DNA from: Paraburkholderia tropica
Lineage (GTDB): Bacteria > Pseudomonadota > Gammaproteobacteria > Burkholderiales > Burkholderiaceae
Assembly (NCBI RefSeq): GCF_914484835.1
Contig: NZ_CAJZAR010000062.1
Location: 124,001-188,000, forward strand
DNA: 64,000 bases
Direction: 5' to 3'
The position numbers were made by a program, and so were the translations under genes. Under the pieces are notes generated by a model, which was not told the origin of the DNA, did not search any database, and saw only the letters and a list, made by a program, of their open reading frames with translations. Shown in pieces: positions 44,046 through 51,227 of the stretch; the first letter of the stretch is position 1; each line of letters opens with the position of its first letter.

Positions 44046-44636
44046 ATGACTTCCCCCTCCTCTTTTCACCCCGTTGCGCTCGAACACGCGAGCCGCCTGA
44101 TCAATCACGGTCCGACGGTGCTCGTCACGAGTTCCGACGGCCAGCGTCGCAACATCATGGCCGCGGCGTGGTCGATGCCGGTCGAATTCACGCCGCCGCG
44201 TCTCGCCGTCGTCATCGACAAGAAGACGTTCACGCGCGAGCTCATTCACACGAGCGGCACCTTCGGTGTTTGCGTGCCGGGCTTTGCGGCGATGGATCTG
44301 ACTTTTGCAGTCGGCAGCATCAGCGGACGCGACGCGGATAAGTTCGAGCACTTCGGCATCGACGCGGTGACTGGGCCGGTGCTCGGGTTGCCGTTGCTCG
44401 AGAAAGGCTGCGCGGCGTGGATGGAGTGCAGGCTGATTCCCGAGAAGCACACCGAGGATGCCTATGACACGTGCTTCTGCGAAGTGGTGTCGGCGGCGGC
44501 CGATCCGCGCGTGTTCAATAAGGGGCACTGGGTGTTCGACGATAGCAACACCGATCTGCATACGCTGCATCATCTGGGTGCCGGGAATTTTGCGCGCGCG
44601 AGCGGGATGGTTAAGGCGCGGGGGATTGAGGGTTAA
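44046..44636 (+). CDS. Flavin reductase-like domain protein
   Basis: The protein is 196 aa from MTSPSSFHPVALEHASRLIN. FMN-binding split-barrel features: HGPTVLVTSSDGQRRNIMAA, WSMPVEFTPPRLAVVIDKKT, FTRELIHTSGTFGVCVPGFA and DKFEHFGIDAVTGPVLG. Such proteins bind FMN and often reduce flavin or act as flavin oxidoreductases. It could in principle supply reduced flavin to the monooxygenase at 17082, but it is 26 kb away and no link is shown. It is the last gene before the origin-proximal non-coding region. Confidence 0.85.
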   Translation: MTSPSSFHPVALEHASRLINHGPTVLVTSSDGQRRNIMAAAWSMPVEFTPPRLAVVIDKKTFTRELIHTSGTFGVCVPGFAAMDLTFAVGSISGRDADKFEHFGIDAVTGPVLGLPLLEKGCAAWMECRLIPEKHTEDAYDTCFCEVVSAAADPRVFNKGHWVFDDSNTDLHTLHHLGAGNFARASGMVKARGIEG

Positions 44637-45563
44637 AGGAAGGTTTTTAGTGGTGGGCGCGGGGTTTTCGACGGTTTGGGACCTCGCGCGGGATGTTTTT
44701 GATTTTGATAATTACCGAATACGTAGTGATTGATACGTATGGGCGTTTGCGTTGCTTTTGTGGGCTCAAACTGGAGCGAATGAGGGAGTTTTAGGGTCCG
44801 AAAGTCAGGCCATCCGTGGAACATTGGGGTTTGAGCCCTTGATTGATCGGCCGAATCGCTTGCTGGGCGGGGATTTTAGCGGTTTGTGCGATTTTTTTGG
44901 ATTGTTTCACGGGGTGGGAGTTTGGAGGTGATTTGAGGGTGAGTTAGGCGGGTTTTTGCGCGCGTTGGGAGGGTTTGGTGGGTGTGGGTTGGCTTGGTTT
45001 TTGGGGATGATCTTGGCGTTATTTGACTGTTAGTTGCGTAAATGATGATTTGGCTGAAGAATGGGCTGGGGTGAGGTGTGTCTGTGTGCTGGGGGCTGAA
45101 TGCAAGTCGTGGCTGGTTCAGGGGATGAGTCTCTTCGTGAGCGGCTGACTCGTATCATCGCGCCGGGCTGCCTCCTATTTCTTTTTCGATGTGCTGAAGG
45201 TCAGCGAACCCGCGCGAGCTACTGTGCAGCATATGCGCGGCACTTCATTGGCCGATCGACGAGCTCTGTGTCGAGTCGCGCGAACGGATTCACCTCTTGT
45301 GGATGGGCTGTGTTCGGGGGCGCTGGATCTGCAGGCCGGTGTGTTGGCGCTCCGGTATTCATCGGTTGGAGGATGCGAAGCCGCATCTTCTTCAATAGGC
45401 GGATAGACGTCTGACGCGGAGGTGCCCCACTCCGTACTGCTTGACTCGTGGTGCCGGTCACAGCCTTCAGCGTTCTGATGCAATGTCACCAGGCCGAAAC
45501 CAAGCGAAAGCCGCCTCCTTACTGAGCACGCGGCCAGCCCCGAATTGAAGTCGTCCAGAGCCG
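44637..45563. other. Gene-free region left of the palindrome array; 44.64-45.11 kb strongly G/T-rich
   Basis: I see no credible gene. From about 44640 to 45110 the plus strand is very rich in G and T; between 44881 and 45000 only about 8 of 120 bases are C. Short open frames exist in several phases but lack ribosome sites and protein-like composition. A partly decayed palindrome copy (TGTGTCGAGTCG then CGCG) lies at 45267-45283. Confidence 0.6.
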
Positions 45564-45594
45564 ACACAGGTGTGTCGAGTCGACACACCTGTGT
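45564..45594. repeat. 31-bp perfect palindrome at the outer end of the array
   Basis: The first array copy is extended by seven further paired bases on each side (ACACAGG ... CCTGTGT) to a 31-bp perfect palindrome around the G at 45579. The copy at 47221 extends to 27 bp (47216-47242). Most other copies extend by zero to two bases. Confidence 0.85.
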
Positions 45595-45766
45595 GGGTTG
45601 CCGGTCGGGCATCGCTATACCTTAAATCTTGCAGTCACCGAGATCCCCATCACGGCGCAACTCCCCCGCTTGGACGGCAGGATTGCCTGTGTCGACTCGA
45701 CACACAACGGTCCGCCGCACATGCTCGTCGGCTGCAGAATGCGTACTGCGGGTCGATCCTTGCCTA

Positions 45767-45844
45767 CGACTGAGCGACTGAGCGACTGAGCGACTGAGCG
45801 ACTGAGCGACTGAGCGACTGAGCGACTGAGCGACTGAGCGACTG
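45767..45844. repeat. 8-bp tandem repeat CGACTGAG, about 9.75 copies
   Basis: Perfect tandem copies of CGACTGAG run for 78 bp between the second and third array palindromes. The purity suggests recent slippage and variable copy number. The unit is not a multiple of three and no gene is here. Confidence 0.9.
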
Positions 45845-46966
45845 TGACGACGCGTGGCGCGTTGGCCGAAGAGGCTTTGGCGGTCAGGGAACATTGTCAG
45901 TGTGTCGAGTCGACACAGAACGTGGGACCGGAGGAAATTGCAGCGCCGATCAAACGAATGGCCGTTGAGTGACGCATAGGTCCCCGCGTCGGGCTGTCCG
46001 AGGTATGGCCGCGTAACGCGCTCGATATGTGTGTGTCGACTCGACACACATCATCGTCGCAAAATGATGGGGAGCTACCGCTCACTGACTTGGGATCAGG
46101 TCACGAGATTTTCGGCCCTCATCTGCTTTAATCGCAGGGCTCAATCCGGCCAACTTCTAGCCGTGCAGCGATCTGTGTCGAGTCGACACACTCCGAGTCT
46201 TAGCTCATCCGCCGTCGCCAATTTGTGATTGCTGAGCCACCGAGTGTCGACTCGACACAGATTTGGCTGCCGCTCCAGTCAGAGCAACCTTCAGTCGGCA
46301 CCAGCTACTCCCCAGTCAACGAGCAGCCGATTCAGTCGCCGGATCGCCGCGCTCGAGCTTGAGCGTCGAAGTTCTTGGCGAACATCCTGTGTCGACTTGA
46401 CACACAATCAGCCGAGATCAATTGCATCAGAGTTTGACCCAGTTCTCGTCGCGGCCCCCCCGAAAATACATCAGCAGGACGCAGCGCACATTGCAATGGC
46501 GATGGCGTTCGAAGTCATCGCGCTGTGTCGAGTCGACACAGCCGCGGAGCGTCGTCGACAGCAGCGCAGCCTCACCATCACCACACTCATATGATCAACG
46601 TAGCGCCAGGCCCTTGCGCTCCCCGACGTGTGTCGAGTCGACACAAGTCACCGCAGCGCGGCTGCAGATAGCCGCTCCCGACGTTCAGTGCGCGGTGATG
46701 TGCCGACTGCTCATCATGTGTCGACTCGACACATAGTCAAATGGCAAAGCCGTACTGCAAACGTCACGCGCAAGTACCTGAACAACACACTCCGTATCGT
46801 CAAGAATGCATGCGCTAATCGTGTGTCGACTCGACACACTAAAGAACATCACCGACCCCGCGTCATCAATCGTCGGCCATTGGCACGAGTAAGCCTGTTC
46901 CAGACAACTCCGCGATCCGCCAAATCCCGCCACTCTCCCACTCTGTGTCGAGTCGACACAGCCCCA

Positions 46967-47341
46967 CCCCGAAAAACTAACTCAGCCACATCGCCCCACG
47001 TCCTCAGCAAAACATTCGGCGCAGGCCTACCCGTGCGTCGACTCGACACACACTTCGCTCCACAGATTCAACCCGGGCACGCCCGTCAACATCCATCACC
47101 ACTCTCCAGTACACGTCTACCCTGCTGTGTCGACTCGACACACGCCCCGCCCCGCCCCGAAAACTAACCCAGTCATATCCGCCTACGTCCTCAGCAAAAC
47201 ATTCGCCCTCGGCCTAACTGTGTGTCGACTCGACACACAGTTCGCTCCGAAGATTTCCCCCCCGGCACGCCCTTCGACATCCATCACCTATTCCCGGCAC
47301 ACGTCTACCCTGCTGTGCGGACCCGACACATGCGCGGTCCC
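46967..47341. repeat. Tandem duplication of a ~187-bp segment inside the array
   Basis: Segment 46967-47154 is repeated as 47155-47341 with roughly 80% identity by eye. Shared stretches include CGTCCTCAGCAAAACATTCG, CATCCATCACC and ACACGTCTACCCTGCTGTG. Each unit carries two palindromes, offset by 187-188 bp between units. A weaker third copy seems to begin at about 47341. Confidence 0.75.
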
Positions 47342-47610
47342 GAAAACCAATCCGATCACGCTTACCGCACCTCATCGCTAACCTCGCGGAGCACACGTCC
47401 CTCGCTGTGTCGACTCGACACACACTCCGGTCCGAACGACCAACCCCACGAAATCAATCAACACCTCAATAGACCTCTCCTTATGCGCCGAACCTCTTGT
47501 GTCGACTCGACACACAAGTGGCTCCGAAAAATCTCCACTTCTCGCCCCCCCATCCCTCCCACGACACACAACGTGTCGACTCGACACACCTCAACACTCC
47601 CCACGACACC

Positions 47611-47640
47611 AATAAAAAAAGCCCGCATCAGCGGGCTTTA
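47611..47640 (-). terminator. Rho-independent terminator of parAB
   Basis: On the minus strand AAAGCCCGC, a TGAT loop, then GCGGGCTTT followed by TTTTATT. It ends the parAB transcript 31 bp past parB, so the array itself is not transcribed from parAB. Confidence 0.88.
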
Positions 47641-47670
47641 AATCTCAGCAAACGTCCTACAAACCGGTCA

Positions 47671-48663
47671 TCACCCTGGCTTCACGTTGAACAGTTGGCT
47701 AATGAGTTCTCGAATCTGGGTCTCCTGCGCGTCGGAAAGCACGCCGGTTTTCAGCTTCACGGTGAAGCTATTCGTATCCTTCGTGATGCTGCCCGCGTGA
47801 CTCTTCCCCGAGAAAATCTTCTCGATGCTGCGTTCCGACACGCTGCGCTCATCCACGGTCCGGTTCGACTGCGCGCCGATCGCCGCCGCGAGTTTGCCCT
47901 GATCCAGCGTCCCCGCTACCACCGCCGGCCACAACTCACGTGCCGACGCGAGCCCCGCCGCGCCATGCTTCTTGATCGCCGACACGATTTCATCCGCGGC
48001 CGAACCACCCAGCAAACGCGGGTTCAAATCGAGATCGAGTCGCACAAAATCCGGCAGGCTTTCGAACGCGAGGAATCGATACAGGCCCTTGCGCGACATA
48101 CCCAGCGCCTCGGCCATGCGCGTGCGCGTCGGAAATTCGTGTTCAGCGCGACGCAGCGACTGCGCAATCTCATAGTCCGTCAGATCTTCGCGGCCGACGT
48201 TTTCCACCAGCGCGAGCACCGCCATGTCCTGATCCGAGCAATCGATCACCGATGCGCGGATCTCTTCCTCGTGCAGCAACACGTGCGCGCGCAGACGTCG
48301 CTCGCCCGCGATCAGCTGATAGCCGCTATCCGCGCGACGCACGACAACCGGCTCGATCAGCCCGACTTCGCGAATCGATTCGGCCAGCGAAGCCAGCCCT
48401 TCGTCGCTGAAAATCTTGCGCGGCTGCCACGGGTTCGGCTGGATCGCATTCACCGGCAGCATGAGCTTGTCGCTCTTGGTTTCGAGTTCCTGAATGCGCT
48501 GCTGCGCGACCGCGAGCGCGCCCAGCATGCCGGGGCCGGTCTTGAATGCGCTGCTACGGCGCGGCTCGGGCGGCGGTGCCGCGGGACGCTCGGTCGTCTG
48601 ACGTTCTGCGGTCGAGCCGAGCTCGGCAGTCTTCGCCGCCATCTTGTCGCGGAATGAACTCAC
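47671..48663 (-). CDS. parB: ParB partition protein
   Basis: The protein is 330 aa from a GTG at 48663 that overlaps the parA stop (GTGA), with GGAGGG upstream; an ATG at 48678 overlaps that ribosome site and is less likely. Residues 65-160 are the ParB N-terminal CTP-binding domain with IQPNPWQPRKIF, EVGLIEPVVVRR and GERRLRAHVL. The central helix-turn-helix is TRMAEALGMSRKGLYRFLAF. The C-terminal region ends in a probable dimerisation domain (DAQETQIRELISQLFNVKPG). A coiled-coil-like MLGALAVAQQRIQELETK lies before the domain. It should bind the palindrome array adjacent to its 3' end and partition the replicon with ParA. Confidence 0.92.
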   Translation of the reverse strand: MSSFRDKMAAKTAELGSTAERQTTERPAAPPPEPRRSSAFKTGPGMLGALAVAQQRIQELETKSDKLMLPVNAIQPNPWQPRKIFSDEGLASLAESIREVGLIEPVVVRRADSGYQLIAGERRLRAHVLLHEEEIRASVIDCSDQDMAVLALVENVGREDLTDYEIAQSLRRAEHEFPTRTRMAEALGMSRKGLYRFLAFESLPDFVRLDLDLNPRLLGGSAADEIVSAIKKHGAAGLASARELWPAVVAGTLDQGKLAAAIGAQSNRTVDERSVSERSIEKIFSGKSHAGSITKDTNSFTVKLKTGVLSDAQETQIRELISQLFNVKPG

Positions 48664-49868
48664 TTGCCGGCCCTCCATTGTTCAACGTAAAGATCGTCGA
48701 TCCATCGCACGTAATCGGTGAGCGGCTGGCGCACGCGCGCCACCGTCTTGTCGGCCAGATCGCCTTTGCTGATGTCGAAAACCGTTGCCATGGCCAACGC
48801 GCCGTTGCTCATCGCCGAACTCGCCGGCACTTCGATCGCGCTCAGCCAATCCTTATAGGTGCGCTGCACCCACGAGCGCACGACCGGCGCCGACGACGTC
48901 TTGCCGTAATCCACCTTCGACAGCAGCACCGAGACAAAGTCGTAAGTCTTTTCGTCGCCGCGCTCCATGATCGTGTGCGCGAGATCGGAGAAGAGACTCC
49001 AGAACGACACCGAGCTAATGAAGTCGAGGCTTTCGGGGACCAGCGGCATGACCATCGCGTCGGCGGCCATCAGCGCGTTGATCGTCAGATATGACAGCGA
49101 CGGCGCCGTATCGAGAATGATGTAGTCGTAATGCTGACGGAGCGTCTCCACGCCCTGACGCAGCAAGTCCCAGAACTTGAAGCCGGGGTTCTTGATCACG
49201 GTGCCCGGAATATGAAATTCCGCCGAGAACAGCGTCGGGTGTGCCGGAATGACATCGAGGCCATCCCAATAAGTCGGCTGCACGAAGTTGAGCAGACCGC
49301 CTTCCATGTGCGGATCGTAGATGTACGGCAGCACCGTGCTGTCTTCCGTGACTTCCTTTTCCGCGTAAAGTCCGCACAGTTCCGTGAGCGACGCTTGCGG
49401 GTCGAGGTCGATCAGCAGCACGCGACGGCCGCGCAACGTCAGACCTTGCGCGAGGCACATCGTCGTCGTGGTCTTGGTCGAGCCGCCCTTGAAGTTGGCG
49501 ACGAGCAGCACCTTGCCGTCCGCGTCGCGCACGCCGGTGTGCAGCGGCGTCTGATAAATATCCGAAACCTGCTGGACCCAGGTGCGCGCGTCGGGCAAAG
49601 TAAACACGCGGCTGCGGCCCGAACCTTGCGCCTCACCCTGCGGCAATCCCTCACGCGTGGCCAACAGGTTATTCAGTTTGATCCGGTCGATGCCGCACAT
49701 CTCGGCAACCTGCGCCGACGTGAATGTGGGCGCGGCCTTGCGCGGCTTCGGCGCCAGCATCATTTCTCGAAGCTCTTCTGACAGGTGACCGGCTTCCTCC
49801 GCGAATTGCGTAACCGTCGACAGGTCGACGCGCCGATCAATTGATGGGAATTCGATAGTCTTTGCCAT
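48660..49868 (-). CDS. parA: ParA partition ATPase with N-terminal DNA-binding domain
   Basis: The protein is 402 aa. Residues 48-98 form a MerR-like helix-turn-helix (TFTSAQVAEMCGIDRIKLNN), as in P1-type (type Ia) ParA proteins that repress their own operon. The deviant Walker A is KGGSTKTT (residues 127-134), followed by VLLIDLDPQASLTELCG, the Walker B region YDYIILDTAPSLSYLTINAL, and SVLLSKVDYGKTSSAPVVRS. It moves ParB-bound DNA over the nucleoid by ATP hydrolysis. Its 3' end overlaps parB. An inverted repeat just upstream of its ATG is a good autoregulatory operator. Confidence 0.93.
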   Translation of the reverse strand: MAKTIEFPSIDRRVDLSTVTQFAEEAGHLSEELREMMLAPKPRKAAPTFTSAQVAEMCGIDRIKLNNLLATREGLPQGEAQGSGRSRVFTLPDARTWVQQVSDIYQTPLHTGVRDADGKVLLVANFKGGSTKTTTTMCLAQGLTLRGRRVLLIDLDPQASLTELCGLYAEKEVTEDSTVLPYIYDPHMEGGLLNFVQPTYWDGLDVIPAHPTLFSAEFHIPGTVIKNPGFKFWDLLRQGVETLRQHYDYIILDTAPSLSYLTINALMAADAMVMPLVPESLDFISSVSFWSLFSDLAHTIMERGDEKTYDFVSVLLSKVDYGKTSSAPVVRSWVQRTYKDWLSAIEVPASSAMSNGALAMATVFDISKGDLADKTVARVRQPLTDYVRWIDDLYVEQWRAGK

Positions 49869-49872
49869 TAAT

Positions 49873-49902
49873 ACGCTTTTTATCGGAATTTGGATAAAGC
49901 GT
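49873..49902. promoter_or_regulatory. Probable ParA operator upstream of parA
   Basis: ACGCTTTTTATC and GATAAAGCGT form an interrupted inverted repeat centred at about 49887, starting five bases before the parA ATG. AGCGT recurs at 49916-49920. P1-type ParA proteins bind such repeats to repress parAB. Confidence 0.55.
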
Positions 49903-50181
49903 AGAATACAGGAAAAGCGTTTCAGAACACACTGATTGAGCCCAGTATTTTAAAAAATCGACCTTTTTATTCGTCTTTTAACGGCTTCCTGGGCTTAGGT
50001 TAAGGCTCAGACCTTCACGGAGCGGCCAAGCCCGCCAAGGGGCGTTTAAAGCGGTTTGCGCCTGCCTGCTTAAAAATTAAGCAAATCATCAGTTGAATGT
50101 CAGGTCATGGGGCACTCTGCCATTCAATGCTGTCCTATTTTCTCGTGTTTATCTGACATACCTTTCGCGTCCGCGCGCAGA
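49903..50181. other. AT-rich stretch between parA and the iterons
   Basis: This is the AT-richest DNA of the window, with TTTTAAAAAA near 49948 and a perfect 7-bp-arm palindrome TGCTTAAAAATTAAGCA at 50067-50083. No gene was seen. It is a candidate unwinding region for the origin, or part of the parA promoter. Confidence 0.45.
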
Positions 50182-51171
50182 GGTCACGATTTTTGTGCGC
50201 TTTTCTTGAATCGCAGATTCAAGATGCCGCACCGCGATTCCGCGGTAACGGATTTTGTGTCGCCCATCCGATCAGGCCATCCCAGACTGCGGATCTCGCA
50301 CAAATTCCGTTACCTTCGATCCTCATAGCTTCAGCGGCATAGCGCCTCGCCGCCCCTCCGCGGCCGCAGCGCACAAAAAACGTGACCTCCCGCGTGCGAT
50401 TCCGCCGAAACGCATTTCTGCAGAGTCGCAAACACGGATCTCTACCATGGGGGATCTACGCGCCGCCGAACAAGTGCACAAAAACCGTTACCGGGACACC
50501 CTTCGACTGGACTTCACGGTTACGCGAAACGCCAATCCATCCATCCAGAAGCGCTGCACATTAAACGTTACCCTCCGGGCACCTCGCCTCCCGCGGCTGT
50601 TCGCACAAAAAACGTGACCTTCGCGGTCATCTCACTCGTACGCACAAAAATCGTTACCTGGCACCCCGTCTGATGACGGCTTCCCAGTGCCCGACATGCC
50701 AAAAAATCGTCTCGCACAAAAAACGTCACCTCGCAACAACGAGATCGCACACAAAACGTTGCCTCTTAGCTCCTCTTGATCCGCGAGCTTTCGCCTTTGG
50801 TTCGCCGATTCATCGCACAGAGCGCCCGTCTCTCCTTCCAAACGCCCGAAAAATCTGCCCATTACCCAGAAATTCGCCTCCGTATTGCAAGGCAATCGGC
50901 GTCGAATTTCGCGCGAAGCGTCTTTTGCAATACGGGGTTGGTTTGTTTACTTAAAAAAAGAAAACCCACAAACCCACTAACAGCGCCCATCGAATCCTTG
51001 GCAATCAAGTACTTGCTCTCGAAAAGCACCGGTCTCTGTGCAAGAGGCAGCGATTTATGTGCAATGGGTTGCCGTTTTTTGTGCTGGCGATGTCGCGTTC
51101 TATGTGCAGTAAGGTACGGTTTTTGTGCCGGACCCCAATCAGCACCCCGCATCGGGTAACGTTTATTGTGT
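50182..51171. repeat. Iteron region, about 15 copies of GCACAAAAAnCGTkACC (replication origin)
   Basis: Forward copies start at 50298, 50371, 50476, 50556, 50603, 50642, 50714 and 50747. Reverse copies lie at 50182, 50244, 51046, 51068, 51091, 51113 and 51155. The consensus is GCACAAAAA-any-CGT-T/G-ACC with one to four changes per copy. The five reverse copies nearest rep are spaced 22, 23, 22 and 42 bp, about two or four helical turns, so an initiator could bind one DNA face. Iterons with a Rep_3 initiator mark a plasmid-type origin. An 11-bp inverted repeat (CCGTATTGCAA at 50880, TTGCAATACGG at 50925) lies between the groups. Confidence 0.82.
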
Positions 51172-51196
51172 TGACTTGTATTTGAGGAGTGATAGA
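51155..51196 (+). promoter_or_regulatory. Putative rep promoter overlapped by last iteron
   Basis: TTGACT at 51171-51176 looks like a -35 box, and TGATAG at about 51190 a weak -10. The reverse iteron at 51155-51171 touches the -35, so binding of the initiator there would repress rep. Position is seen; the regulation is inference. Confidence 0.5.
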
Positions 51197-51227
51197 GTCG
51201 CGCCCAATATCGACGGAGAGCACACGA

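Larger units (their letters stand above)
45564..47588. repeat. parS: Array of 19 copies of TGTGTCGASTCGACACA, likely parS/centromere
   Basis: Perfect 17-bp copies start at 45571, 45688, 45901, 46032, 46174, 46524, 46629, 46717, 46822, 46944, 47126, 47221, 47406 and 47498. One-mismatch copies start at 46243, 46388, 47034 and 47572, and a decayed copy with three changes at 47314. The central base is C or G, so each copy is a palindrome around one free base. Start-to-start spacing is 69-213 bp, settling to 90-95 bp on the parB side. The array is non-coding and follows parAB directly, so it is most likely the ParB-bound centromere. It differs from the Burkholderia cenocepacia chromosome parS sequences I recall. 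Confidence 0.8.

Noticed and set aside
45267..45283. Twentieth array copy
   Set aside because: Only TGTGTCGAGTCG is kept and the right arm has decayed to CGCG. I mention it with the gene-free region but do not count it as a site.
45100..45612. Small frames on both strands left of the array
   Set aside because: No ribosome sites and no recognisable domains; one crosses the first array palindrome. Treated as non-coding.
45564..47588. Possible CRISPR array (regularly spaced short repeats)
   Set aside because: The repeat is a 17-bp perfect palindrome with a variable centre base, spacers differ widely in length (about 50-195 bp) and are partly duplicated, and no cas gene is present. It fits a centromere or operator array.
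45570..47641. Several open frames across the array encoding repeated CRLDT, STRHT, CVDST or CVEST peptides
   Set aside because: The peptide repeats are only the palindrome read in different frames. The frames lack ribosome sites and other protein-like features.
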